Part shown: positions 25,771 to 34,349 of the stretch, piece after piece
Layout of the letters: every line of letters starts with the position of its first letter
Numbering within the stretch: position 1 is the first letter of the stretch
NCBI GenBank assembly: GCA_041750975.1
Contig: JBGSYN010000131.1
Coordinates: 9,425-73,424 of the forward strand
DNA: 64,000 nt
Reading direction: 5' to 3'
Source of the DNA: JBGSYN01 sp041750975
GTDB taxonomy: Bacteria > Pseudomonadota > Alphaproteobacteria > Geminicoccales > Geminicoccaceae
Notes under the pieces: model-generated
What the model was told of the DNA's origin: nothing
What the model saw: only the letters and a program-made list of their open reading frames with translations
Database searches by the model: none
Position numbers and translations under genes: made by a program

Positions 25771-26920
25771 CCGGGCCTTCCGGGTCCTCTTTGTTCAAGA
25801 CCATGTCTCGCGGGCCGGCGAGGGCATTCATGGCGTTACGAGATACTACGCCAATACGCTGCCGGCACTCGACCCGGCAGAGATCTTATCGAAACTCTGT
25901 GTCCTGACCGGACCGCGTAGAGCCGAGGCAGAACAGGCGCTTGAGAGTGTCGACACCGAGTTCCTCGAGCGTGCCAAGTGGGATTTAAGAGCAGCATTGG
26001 ACCTCAAGCGTGTCGTCGACGAATTCCGGCCGACATTGCTTCATGTGAGCTCGTTCAAGTCACTGATCATCGGCCGATACCTCGCTCGCTGGCTTCGACT
26101 GCCGGTCGTGGCCCATCTGCATGACGCTAATCCCCTGAGCCCGGCGTTGCGCCCGATCAATCGTAGTCAGGCGCCAAGAACCGATGCCGTGATTGCGATA
26201 TCGAATTCAATTTCTCGTTTCGCCTGCAGCCATTACGGCTTCGCCAGAGAGCAGGTTCATGTTGTCCACAACGGCGTGGACCTGGATCAATTTCGTCGAA
26301 GCCGAGACACCAGGCGGCTTACTGTCCGTCAGGAACTCGGTATCGGTATCGGTAGCGATTGCATCGCATTTGCGGTTTTTGGCCGGTTGGCGCCCGGCAA
26401 GGGTCAAAATATATTTTTGCAGGCGTTGCAATTGGTGGCGTCAAGGATCGTAGGAGCCAAAATCTTCATTGTCGGTGACGGTCCGGCTCGGCAGGCGCTT
26501 GAACATCAAGCCGGGTCCGCCGGTCTCGACGAGCGCGTCAGATTCCTAGGTTACCGTTCCGACGTGCCCGATCTTCTTGCAGCGATGGACTTTACCGTGG
26601 TCCCCTCGATGATCGAGGAAGGCCTTGGCCTCGTTGCAATCGAGGCCATCGCATCCGGCCTGCCGGTGATTGCTCATAATGTCGGAGGTCTGGTCGACGT
26701 CGTTCAGGACCAAGTGAACGGGCTGCTCGTCGAGCCAGGAAACATCGCCGAACTCGCTGCAGCGATCGAGCTTCTTGCCAAGGACGACGACTTGCGCCTG
26801 CGTCTGGCCCAGGGCGCGGATGCCACGGCGGAGGCATTTTCGATCGAGACCCATGTGGCTTCGTTGACCGCACTCTACCGCGTGGTCCTCAGAAATCGCA
26901 CAGCGTACCGCTATGCTTGA
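25757..26920 (+). CDS. Glycosyltransferase family 4 (GT-B)
   Basis: 387 residues. The donor-binding domain is classic GT4: VFGRLAPGKGQNIFLQAL, IVGDGPARQALE, VRFLGYRSDVPDLLAAMD, and the E-x7-E type motif VVPSMIEEGLGLVAIEAIASG. The acceptor half begins RVLFVQDHVSRAGEGIHGVTRYYAN. It most likely transfers hexose from an NDP-sugar to a lipid-linked glycan. It overlaps the flippase gene upstream and the deacetylase gene downstream (8 bases), so all three are translated as one unit. Confidence 0.94.
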   Translation: MKTADRAFRVLFVQDHVSRAGEGIHGVTRYYANTLPALDPAEILSKLCVLTGPRRAEAEQALESVDTEFLERAKWDLRAALDLKRVVDEFRPTLLHVSSFKSLIIGRYLARWLRLPVVAHLHDANPLSPALRPINRSQAPRTDAVIAISNSISRFACSHYGFAREQVHVVHNGVDLDQFRRSRDTRRLTVRQELGIGIGSDCIAFAVFGRLAPGKGQNIFLQALQLVASRIVGAKIFIVGDGPARQALEHQAGSAGLDERVRFLGYRSDVPDLLAAMDFTVVPSMIEEGLGLVAIEAIASGLPVIAHNVGGLVDVVQDQVNGLLVEPGNIAELAAAIELLAKDDDLRLRLAQGADATAEAFSIETHVASLTALYRVVLRNRTAYRYA

Positions 26921-28088
26921 GAATTTGCGGCCGAAGCTTCATCGCTCATGGCGGAAGAACCGGAACGAGCTCGCTGCACTGCGCCGGAGAACGCTGCCGG
27001 CGTTCACGCGCGGCGATTCGCTCGATCCGGGCTCGATTCCGGTCTTCGTCTTTCACGATGTCGAACCAGAGCCCTTCGAACAGCAGCTGAGCTTTTTGCA
27101 GAAGAATGGCTACGAAACCCTCGGCACGGCTGATTTCGAGGCATCAACGGAGGGCCGAGGGAGCCACAAACGAAGCGTCCTACTCACATTTGACGACGCT
27201 ACCTGGACGTTCTGGTGCTATGCGCTTCCGCTCCTCGAACGTTTTCGCATGCGGGCAATTCTATTCATCATCCCGGCGCTGGTTCCAGAAGACCTCTCGC
27301 TCCGGCCGACCCTAGCGGATGTGTGGTCCGGAGGGATCGGCGCGGAAGATCTGGCGCCGCAAGGAGCGGGGGCACCGCTCTGCACACTTGGTGAATTGCG
27401 GCATATAGGGGCCTCGGGTCTGGTCGAAATCGGCTGTCATTCGGCAACGCATAGTCTTGTGCAGACATCGCCCAAGGTGCGGGATTTCATTGGCCCGGAC
27501 TTCGATCCGGGTCGTTTTGCCAATTCCGATATACCCTTGAGCATCCACGACGACCCTCTTCGGCCCCAACGCAGGAAGGCGTTGGGCCGGCCAATCACGG
27601 CGGCTGCGTCGAGGCTGTCGGGCAGGCCTCGATGGCACGAGCCGCTTCACCTTCAAGAAAAACTGGCTGATCGAATAAATCGAGAGGGCGGCCGTTCCTT
27701 TTTTGACCGGACCCATTGGCGTCGGCAGCTGCAGCAGGTTTATAGGGAGACGATCGGGCGGGCCGGCGGGCACTACGAATCGGCTGATGAGACCGAGGCG
27801 TCGATTGTGACCGAGTTGGATCACGCGCAAACTCTCCTTCAATCGCTTCTGCCGGATACGCCCATGCGGCATTTTTGTTATCCATGGTTCGAGGGCTGCT
27901 CATTTGCGGACCGGGAGCTTGCGCGGCGCGGCTATCGCTACCTTCATTATGGTCCTGACGTCTTGACACGGGCCCTTGCGAATGGCGGCTGGCAGGTGCA
28001 ACGGCTGAACGAAGATTGGATCTGGACGCTACCCGGAAAGAATCGCCGATCGTTTCTCGATATCATGCAACGGAGATTGGGGCGCTGA
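26913..28088 (+). CDS. Polysaccharide deacetylase (NodB-type) protein
   Basis: 391 residues. SIPVFVFHDVEPEPFEQQL leads into the NodB fold with metal site LLTFDDATWTFW (Asp pair, near residue 92) and GCHSATHSLV (His-x3-His, near residue 174). A long insert follows, then HFCYPWFEGCSFADRELARRGY, the late family motif. It would remove N- or O-acetyl groups from a glycan. No signal peptide is evident, so it may act on a cytoplasmic precursor. It is followed directly (TGAATG) by the flavin monooxygenase gene. Confidence 0.88.
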   Translation: MLENLRPKLHRSWRKNRNELAALRRRTLPAFTRGDSLDPGSIPVFVFHDVEPEPFEQQLSFLQKNGYETLGTADFEASTEGRGSHKRSVLLTFDDATWTFWCYALPLLERFRMRAILFIIPALVPEDLSLRPTLADVWSGGIGAEDLAPQGAGAPLCTLGELRHIGASGLVEIGCHSATHSLVQTSPKVRDFIGPDFDPGRFANSDIPLSIHDDPLRPQRRKALGRPITAAASRLSGRPRWHEPLHLQEKLADRINREGGRSFFDRTHWRRQLQQVYRETIGRAGGHYESADETEASIVTELDHAQTLLQSLLPDTPMRHFCYPWFEGCSFADRELARRGYRYLHYGPDVLTRALANGGWQVQRLNEDWIWTLPGKNRRSFLDIMQRRLGR

Positions 28089-29093
28089 ATGCCTGATGTG
28101 ACGATCTATGCAACGTCGCCGCCATCGGTCGATTTCGACGACCGGGATTATCCCTTGCGGGTCGCCGAGATTGCACGGTGGAGTGAGGCTGCCGGCTGTG
28201 AGGGCACCCTTGTTTACTCGGATCATCGTCTCGCCGATCCCTGGGCGGTTGCCCATCACCTGCTGAATGCGACGGAGCGGCTCGTGCCGCTGGTCGCCTT
28301 GCAGCCAGCCTATATGCATCCCTTCACCGTCGCCAAAATGATCGCAACCTTATCCGGCTGGTACAATCGCCGTATCGATCTCAACCTTCTGGCCGGCGGT
28401 TTCAAGCGCGATCTCGAAGCCATGGGCGACATGACGCCTCACGACGAACGCTACACGCGTCTCGAGGAGTATAGCCGTATCATTACAGGCTTGCTCGAAG
28501 CTTCATGGGAAAAGCGCGGGTTTACACTTGAGGGAAAATATTACACGTCGGACAATCTGCGCCTGAGCCAACGCATACCCTCGGAACTGATGCCGAGGCT
28601 CCTGGTATCCGGTTCGTCGGAGGCCGGCCAGGCGGCAGCGAGATCGCTTGGCGCCACTGCGATCAGCTATCCACTGCCAACAGCTGCCTATGATACCGAG
28701 ACTGTTGGTGCAGCCACGGGCTTGCGCGTCGGCCTCATCGCCAGGGATGACGAGGCCGGAGCCTGGCGCATTGCCGAGGAGCGCTTTCCGCCCGATCGCA
28801 AGGGCGAGATTGCCCACAAGATGGCCACCAAGGTTTCCGATTCGCAGTGGCATCACACGCTGTCGGAAATCGGCGAGGGCGGCCCTGGCCAGCCCTACTG
28901 GATGCGCCCGTTCCAGAGCTATAAGACTTTCTGCCCCTATCTCGTGGGCGATTATCCAACCGTGGCGCATGAAATCGCCCGCTATATGAAGGTGGGTTTT
29001 GGCACCTTCATTCTCGACGTGCCGGGCAGCGAGGCGGAACTTGAAATGGTCGGCCGACTGTTCGCGATGGCTCAGGACGAGGCTGTTGCCTGA
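28089..29093 (+). CDS. LLM-class flavin-dependent monooxygenase
   Basis: 334 residues, luciferase-like TIM barrel. VYSDHRLADPWAVAHHLLNAT and RRIDLNLLAGGFKRDLEAMG are typical of the SsuD/alkanesulfonate monooxygenase branch; HDERYTRLEEYSRII follows as in that family. It uses reduced FMN and oxygen. Because its stop overlaps the start of an adenylation-domain gene (ATGA) and a carrier-protein gene follows, a carrier-bound amino acid is a plausible substrate; related luciferase-like domains occur in NRPS systems. A flavin reductase partner is not encoded beside it. Confidence 0.92.
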   Translation: MPDVTIYATSPPSVDFDDRDYPLRVAEIARWSEAAGCEGTLVYSDHRLADPWAVAHHLLNATERLVPLVALQPAYMHPFTVAKMIATLSGWYNRRIDLNLLAGGFKRDLEAMGDMTPHDERYTRLEEYSRIITGLLEASWEKRGFTLEGKYYTSDNLRLSQRIPSELMPRLLVSGSSEAGQAAARSLGATAISYPLPTAAYDTETVGAATGLRVGLIARDDEAGAWRIAEERFPPDRKGEIAHKMATKVSDSQWHHTLSEIGEGGPGQPYWMRPFQSYKTFCPYLVGDYPTVAHEIARYMKVGFGTFILDVPGSEAELEMVGRLFAMAQDEAVA

Positions 29094-30661
29094 TGCGTCT
29101 GCTGCAGCATCTGCTTCAGGAAAGCGCTGAGCATAGACCCGACGCAACGGCAATCGTAGATGCAGCCCTGACGATTTCTTTCGAGAAGCTCGAAACCCAA
29201 ACCAATCGAATGGCTCGGTTGCTCCGGGACCGGGGCCTCCAATCGTTGGACCGGGTCGGTGTCATGGCCCCGAAGTCGATCGAGACCGTTGCGGCATTCA
29301 TTGCGGTGCTCAAGGCTGGCGGAACCTATGTGCCGCTGGACCCGGCCGGTCCGGCGCCACGGGTATCCCGAATGATCGACGTGGCGGGCTGCCGCCTGGT
29401 CCTGGTGTCACCGGAAGCCGAACCGGTTCTCGCGCAATCCGAAAGCAATCTTGAGCCGGTCGTCGCTCTCGGCGCGCTCCGTCTAGAAGACATGCTGATC
29501 GAGGCCGCGTCTTTTCCAGGCGAACCGCTCGATGTGACGACTGGGCCGAACGATCCCGCACATATTTTGTTTACCTCCGGTTCAACGGGTCTGCCCAAGG
29601 GCGTGATTGTCACCCACGCCAACGTCAAGGCTTTCATCGACTGGGCCAATCCCTATTTCGCGCGGGGACCGAAAGACCGCGTTTCGGGGCATTCGCCGCT
29701 GCAGTTCGACCTTTCGACCTACGATATCTTCGGCTCGCTTGCCGCCGGCGCCGAACTCCATTTGGTCCCGCCACGTCTGAACCTCTTCCCCAAGGATCTG
29801 CCTGCCTTCATTCGTGACCGGAGGCTGACCCAGTGGTTTTCGGCACCCTCGGTGCTTGCCTATATGGCAAGATTCGAGGCGGTAGCGCAGGGCGATTTCC
29901 CGGAACTGCGCGAACTCCTCTGGTGTGGTGAGGTCTTTGCCGTCCCGGCGCTTCGGTACTGGATGGTACGGTTGCCGCATGTTCGCTTCACCAACCTTTA
30001 CGGTCCTACCGAAGCGACAATCGCCAGTACGTTCTTCACGCTCGATGCCGTTCCCGAAGACGACCGGCAGACCACCCCGATCGGCAAGGCTTGCGTCGGA
30101 GAAGAGGTGGCAATCGTTTCAGAGCAAGGCATGGTCGCCGGCCAAGGCGAGAGAGGCGAAATCTGCATCGCCGGTGTCGGCGTCACCAAAGGTTATTGGC
30201 GCGACGACGAACGCACGGCCAAGGCCTTTCCGCCCGTGGCACCGGGCATGCGAACACAGGGTCGAATGTATCGGACAGGCGATCTTGGCTTTGTCGATCC
30301 TTCTGGCAATCTGCGCTATGCCGGCCGTGCCGATACGCAGATCAAATCGCGGGGCCACCGCATCGAGCTCGGCGAGATCGAGGTCGCCATCAACAGCATT
30401 CCGGAAGTGGCCGAAGCCGTGATCCTGGCGCTGCCGGTCGATGATTTCGCGGGCACGGAAATCGTCTGCATCTATAGCGCGGTCGACGGGCAGGCGCTCA
30501 ACGATACCCTGCTACGCCGCGAACTTGCGAAGCTGGTGCCGCGCTACATGTTGCCGGCACGCTATGAACAACGTCCAAAGCTGCCGCTGAACAGCAATGG
30601 CAAGATCGATCGTGTGCAGTTGCGAGCCGAGCTTCAGGCCGCTGGGGTGGAAGCCCGGTGA
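29093..30661 (+). CDS. Stand-alone NRPS-type amino acid adenylation enzyme
   Basis: 522 residues: one complete adenylation domain and nothing else. Core motifs are present: LKAGGTYVPLDP (A2), ILFTSGSTGLPKGV (A3), FDLSTYDIF (A4), NLYGPTEATIAS (A5), GEICIAGVGVTKGYW (A6), YRTGDLG (A7), GRADTQIKSRGHRIELGEIE (A8) and NSNGKID with Lys504 (A10). The conserved Asp of A4 that holds the substrate amino group is retained, which favours an alpha-amino acid. It activates it as the AMP ester and presumably loads the adjoining carrier protein, whose start overlaps its stop (GTGA). Confidence 0.94.
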   Translation: MRLLQHLLQESAEHRPDATAIVDAALTISFEKLETQTNRMARLLRDRGLQSLDRVGVMAPKSIETVAAFIAVLKAGGTYVPLDPAGPAPRVSRMIDVAGCRLVLVSPEAEPVLAQSESNLEPVVALGALRLEDMLIEAASFPGEPLDVTTGPNDPAHILFTSGSTGLPKGVIVTHANVKAFIDWANPYFARGPKDRVSGHSPLQFDLSTYDIFGSLAAGAELHLVPPRLNLFPKDLPAFIRDRRLTQWFSAPSVLAYMARFEAVAQGDFPELRELLWCGEVFAVPALRYWMVRLPHVRFTNLYGPTEATIASTFFTLDAVPEDDRQTTPIGKACVGEEVAIVSEQGMVAGQGERGEICIAGVGVTKGYWRDDERTAKAFPPVAPGMRTQGRMYRTGDLGFVDPSGNLRYAGRADTQIKSRGHRIELGEIEVAINSIPEVAEAVILALPVDDFAGTEIVCIYSAVDGQALNDTLLRRELAKLVPRYMLPARYEQRPKLPLNSNGKIDRVQLRAELQAAGVEAR

Positions 30662-30915
30662 AGCCGCAGTCCGGGGAAGAGGGCGACCTCGAAGCGGAGA
30701 TCGCCGAAATCCTGGCGACCGAATTGACCCTGCCAAGGCTGTCGCCGGATGCCGACCTTATTGGTGGCGGCTATCTGGATTCATTGGCGCTGGTCGATCT
30801 CGTTTTTCATCTTGAGCAACGCTTCGGCTTCGAGGTCGGGCTCGATGACCTGGAAGCCCGGAATTTCAGCTCGATCAATCATATCGCCGATTTCGTCAGG
30901 AAGCATTCGGCCTAA
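30658..30915 (+). CDS. Acyl/peptidyl carrier protein
   Basis: 85 residues from GTG 30658, overlapping the adenylation gene. It is a four-helix carrier fold with the attachment site GGGYLDSLALVDL; Ser42 would carry 4'-phosphopantetheine. Its size, acidic N-terminus and pairing with a single adenylation enzyme recall DltA-DltC-type pairs that carry one amino acid rather than a fatty-acid ACP. The last bases overlap the convergent GNAT-like gene by four. Confidence 0.92.
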   Translation: MKPQSGEEGDLEAEIAEILATELTLPRLSPDADLIGGGYLDSLALVDLVFHLEQRFGFEVGLDDLEARNFSSINHIADFVRKHSA

Positions 30916-31988
30916 CGCTGAAAATTCCCGATCCAGCGCTCGCCGTCGAGCATGCTGACCCAGGCGGTGCCATCGTTGAACGGGCGCAACAGTTTGGGGT
31001 CGCGACTGTGGGTCAGGACCCAGCGGCCACTATTGAGCAAGCAGAAATGTCGGCGATAGGCTGCAAGATGTGCCATTCGGGCGTGGCCTCGGATGAGTGC
31101 GGCCCCGGCGCCGCGGGCATCCGCAATCGCAGCGCCGATCACCGCCTCGGCATCGGTGCCCGGAGCTTCGATCTGCAGTATATCGGCGACGCGATCGCGG
31201 CTCATGATGGAAATGAACCAGCCGGCGAGACCGCCTTCGGCATTCTTGATCGCTCCCGTTCGTATCTTACCGTCGATGGCCAGTCTCGAACTCTGCCGAA
31301 GCAGCCAGTCGATCCAGTCACGTTGTGCCACGGGTTTGATTGGCGCGGCGATACGCATATTGACTGCCGTGACCACCTCATCGAGGTCGAGCGGGCTGGG
31401 TGTAGCGGCGTTTTGTGCGAGCCTCTTGGTGAAAGAAGCGCCGATCAGATCCAACGTTTCGGTGCCGAGCGTCGCAGCACGGCTTAGAGGTGACGCCGTG
31501 TCCAGGCCGCGCCTTGCGAGTTCCCAGATGCCTCGAGCCGGGCGTGCCGTGTGGAACCAGTCCAATCCCATGACGGGGGCGATGCTGCCGCCGCATCGTT
31601 CCCAGATGCGTCTCGACACATCGGTCGCACCATCGGCCAGCGAAAGGTCCTGCGGGCCGCCGATCATGGTCTTGATCATGCGAGCCGCAATGAAGGGCCG
31701 GTGTTTTTCGGGGGCAGAGGGTGCTACGGTGAAGTTACTCGAGACCGCCACGCGAAGCCTGCGGTCGCCGTATTGCATGACACGTGGCGTAATGCCGAGG
31801 AAGCCAACGATCCTGTCGTCTAGGGTTGCAATCAGCGGCGGCAATTCGGGATCGACCCACGGATTCTCGAAATAGATCCGGCTGAACTCCTCGCCGAGTT
31901 CGTTTCTTCTTGCTTGGTCAAGATCGTTCGAGGCGAGAAGATCGATGACCTCCATCGCGCGGTCTCGTGGACAAGGTTTGACGTCCAT
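30912..31988 (-). CDS. GNAT-like acyltransferase protein of unknown specificity
   Basis: 358 residues from ATG 31988 (MDVKPCPRDRAMEVIDLL). The frame continues to 32060, but that start would share bases with the divergent gene's start. The first 110 residues (LIATLDDRIVGFLGITPRVM, then ISSNFTVAP-like SSNFTVAPSA) follow the GNAT acetyltransferase beta-strand pattern. A second similar region (GWFISIMSRDRVADILQIEA, near residue 245) suggests a duplicated or FemAB-like two-domain arrangement. It could use an acyl-CoA or a carrier-bound aminoacyl group. It converges with the carrier-protein gene. Confidence 0.72.
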   Translation of the reverse strand: MDVKPCPRDRAMEVIDLLASNDLDQARRNELGEEFSRIYFENPWVDPELPPLIATLDDRIVGFLGITPRVMQYGDRRLRVAVSSNFTVAPSAPEKHRPFIAARMIKTMIGGPQDLSLADGATDVSRRIWERCGGSIAPVMGLDWFHTARPARGIWELARRGLDTASPLSRAATLGTETLDLIGASFTKRLAQNAATPSPLDLDEVVTAVNMRIAAPIKPVAQRDWIDWLLRQSSRLAIDGKIRTGAIKNAEGGLAGWFISIMSRDRVADILQIEAPGTDAEAVIGAAIADARGAGAALIRGHARMAHLAAYRRHFCLLNSGRWVLTHSRDPKLLRPFNDGTAWVSMLDGERWIGNFQR

Positions 31989-32058
31989 GGAGCTTTCCGT
32001 TGCAAGCAAGTGTGTGGCGAAAGACTGATGATTAGAACGTGATCCGACGGTTGGGAAC

Positions 32059-32919
32059 ATGACGCAAGCAATGACGATGGGGGCTAGGTCCGATCCCGGA
32101 CCGGCACAGGCGGGCGATAGGCGCTGGTCCTGTCATATCGATGCGCATGTCCATCTCTATCCATGCCATCCACCCGAAGAAGTTGTCGCTGCAACAGTGC
32201 GTAACGTCGTCGGGGCTGCCGGCACTGCGGAATCGGCTTGTCCGCCACTGGCGATCCTTCTTCTCGCCGACACGGAACTGGCCCGCGGATACGACCGACT
32301 GGGCGAAATCGGCGGCGATTGGCAAGTAGATGAACCGGAGCCGGGAGCCCTCCTTTGCCGCAACAACAGGCAAGGGCCACTCTTGGTCTTGGCAGGTTAT
32401 CAATTGCGGACACGCGAGGGCATTGAGATTTTGAGCCTCTGCACCACGCACAAAGTGGACGACAAGATGCCACTCGGCGATGCCGTCGCCGCCATCGATG
32501 CCATGAGTGGAATCCCGGTCATTCCTTGGGGCATGGGCAAATGGTTGGGTCGTCGAGGCGATATCGTCCGAACCTATTTGAGGAGTAGCGAAGTGCCGAC
32601 CGCCTGGCTCGGCGACAGCTTCAACCGTCCCCGTGGCTGGCCCGAGCCTTCAGCCCTGGCGGAAGCGAGCATGCTGGGCCGGGCCATCCTTTCCGGCACC
32701 GATCCTTTGCCGTTCGCTGATACCGCCCAAGTGGTCGGCAGCTTCGGTTCCCTTGTTGAGACATCTATCGATTTTGCATACCCGCTGTCGTCGCTGCGGG
32801 CGACACTCCATACCCGCCCGGCCTTGGCGCCCTATGGTCGCCGGCAATCTCCGAGCCGGGCTATCGTCGAACAGACCATGCTCAGGCTCGGGCGCAGGCG
32901 GATGAGATTCGATGGCTGA
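32059..32919 (+). CDS. Uncharacterised HxH protein, possibly a PHP/amidohydrolase-like metallohydrolase
   Basis: 286 residues. The only motif I can name is an early CHIDAHVHLYPC (His-x-His), as at the start of PHP and amidohydrolase metal sites. A central segment GIPVIPWGMGKWLGRRG and later SGTDPLPFADTA fit the spacing of a TIM-barrel hydrolase with late Asp, but I do not recognise the family. There is no signal peptide. It overlaps the next FAD-dependent oxidoreductase gene by 8 bases and diverges from the GNAT-like gene, inside the glycan cluster. A later start at the second ATG (about 32071) is possible. Confidence 0.68.
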   Translation: MTQAMTMGARSDPGPAQAGDRRWSCHIDAHVHLYPCHPPEEVVAATVRNVVGAAGTAESACPPLAILLLADTELARGYDRLGEIGGDWQVDEPEPGALLCRNNRQGPLLVLAGYQLRTREGIEILSLCTTHKVDDKMPLGDAVAAIDAMSGIPVIPWGMGKWLGRRGDIVRTYLRSSEVPTAWLGDSFNRPRGWPEPSALAEASMLGRAILSGTDPLPFADTAQVVGSFGSLVETSIDFAYPLSSLRATLHTRPALAPYGRRQSPSRAIVEQTMLRLGRRRMRFDG

Positions 32920-34084
32920 AACGGCCAGCGCCTCGGATATTTGCAGCGAAGAATTCGATCTCGTGATTGTCGGCGGCGGCATGCAAGGATTGATGATCGC
33001 CCTTGAAGCAGTGGGCGAGGGCTGGCGCGTTCTCGTGCTTGAAGCCGATCGGCTGTGTTCCGGTGCGAGCGGCGCCAGCCTTCGCATCATCCACGGCGGC
33101 TTGCGCTATCTTCAGTCGCTGGATTTGCGCCGGACGCTAGCCTCGGCCCGGGATCAACAATGGTTTGCTGAGGAATTCGCCGGTTTCGTTCAACGGCGCC
33201 GCTTCCTGCTGCCCCTCGATGGCGGCCAGAGGCATCCGGCGATAGGGCACGCTGCGGTCCTCTTGCAGAGGGCGTTCGCACGCGCGACGGGCGTCGGCAT
33301 CGAGACAGCCCCTCGAGTTCTGGGTGCAGCAGAAGCGGCCAGGCTGTTACAGCCCTTTGGCTACACTCGGCGCCACGGCGTACTGAGCTGGAACGAGGTC
33401 TGGCTGCCTGATGTCGATGCCTTGGCACTATTCATTCGTCGTCGAATCGTGACCTTGGGAGGGCATGTCCTCGAGCATTTTCGCGCCACCGAATTGCTTC
33501 AGAGAAAGAACCGTGTGATCGGTATTGCGGCTATCGGCGGGAATGATGGCGTTCCAATCGAATTCCAGACGTCCCGGGTAGTGGAGGCGACAGGCCCGGG
33601 GCCGAGCAGACTTCAAGGCGCACCCGTGAATGACCTTTCTGAGATCGTGGCATTCAACCTTGAATTTGACATATCGATCGAGTCGTCAGCCGCTTTGGGC
33701 ACGACGCGCAGTCCGAGCACGGGTCGAAGTTATTTCCTTATACCCTACCAGGGAAAGCTTCTGCTCGGCACCGGCTATTGCGAGAGCGATCGATTTCGGG
33801 CCCCGACATCCTCCTCCGAACCCGTACGCGGGCTCATCGAGGATGCCGCAGCATTGCTGCCGGGCCTCGGACTCACAACCGATCGGCTCTGCTCGATTCC
33901 ATGGAGTAGAATTCCGAGCGAGAAGATCGGGACAATCGAGCCCACACAAAAAGACTTCAATTCGACTAAAAGCCACGATCAACAGGACCACCATTATTTC
34001 CGGGTTTGCCCGGCCAAACTTACGACAACTCGATCGCTTGCCTTGCAAATCATGCGAACACTGAAATCGGTTCGAACCAATTAG
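32912..34084 (+). CDS. FAD-dependent oxidoreductase, glycerol-3-phosphate dehydrogenase-like
   Basis: 390 residues. FAD-binding motif DLVIVGGGMQGLMIALEAVGEG leads into SASLRIIHGGLRYLQSLD-like text (GASGASLRIIHGGLRYLQ), the GlpD signature. The later GKLLLGTGYCESD and FRVCPAKLTTTRSLA match the GlpD/DAO substrate domain. It lacks the C-terminal helical domain of GlpD (which has about 500 residues). It oxidises an amine or alcohol, perhaps a glycerol-phosphate part of the glycan; this is inferred. The gene's last 25 codons are less typical. It overlaps the HxH gene. Confidence 0.85.
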   Translation: MAETASASDICSEEFDLVIVGGGMQGLMIALEAVGEGWRVLVLEADRLCSGASGASLRIIHGGLRYLQSLDLRRTLASARDQQWFAEEFAGFVQRRRFLLPLDGGQRHPAIGHAAVLLQRAFARATGVGIETAPRVLGAAEAARLLQPFGYTRRHGVLSWNEVWLPDVDALALFIRRRIVTLGGHVLEHFRATELLQRKNRVIGIAAIGGNDGVPIEFQTSRVVEATGPGPSRLQGAPVNDLSEIVAFNLEFDISIESSAALGTTRSPSTGRSYFLIPYQGKLLLGTGYCESDRFRAPTSSSEPVRGLIEDAAALLPGLGLTTDRLCSIPWSRIPSEKIGTIEPTQKDFNSTKSHDQQDHHYFRVCPAKLTTTRSLALQIMRTLKSVRTN

Positions 34085-34349
34085 TCCGCGCCGGCTTAGC
34101 GGAATGCCACTATCTTCGTCGGGCTCGCTGGTTCGCTAGCGCGATCATAAATATCGCAACCTCCAAAATTTCTCTGCTACACTGTGGAATTAATCGATCG
34201 TTGGTGCGTGCGCTGCTAAACCGACTTGACGTAGACGACCGACTTGCGGTGCTTATCGAAAGAATCGAAAGGGTCAATCGCGAATGCAATCGAAGCCATA
34301 CATGGGATGCGATCTGAGCAACACGGCTGAACTTTGAGACGCTGTTCCG

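Noticed and set aside
32058..32061. CATG shared as the start codons of both divergent genes (32059 plus, 32060 minus)
   Set aside because: A shared start would leave no room for either SD. The GNAT-like gene starts better at 31988.
34006..34317. 103-codon frame running from the GlpD-like gene into the gap
   Set aside because: Half of it overlaps a recognised gene in another frame and the remainder has no motif or start signal.
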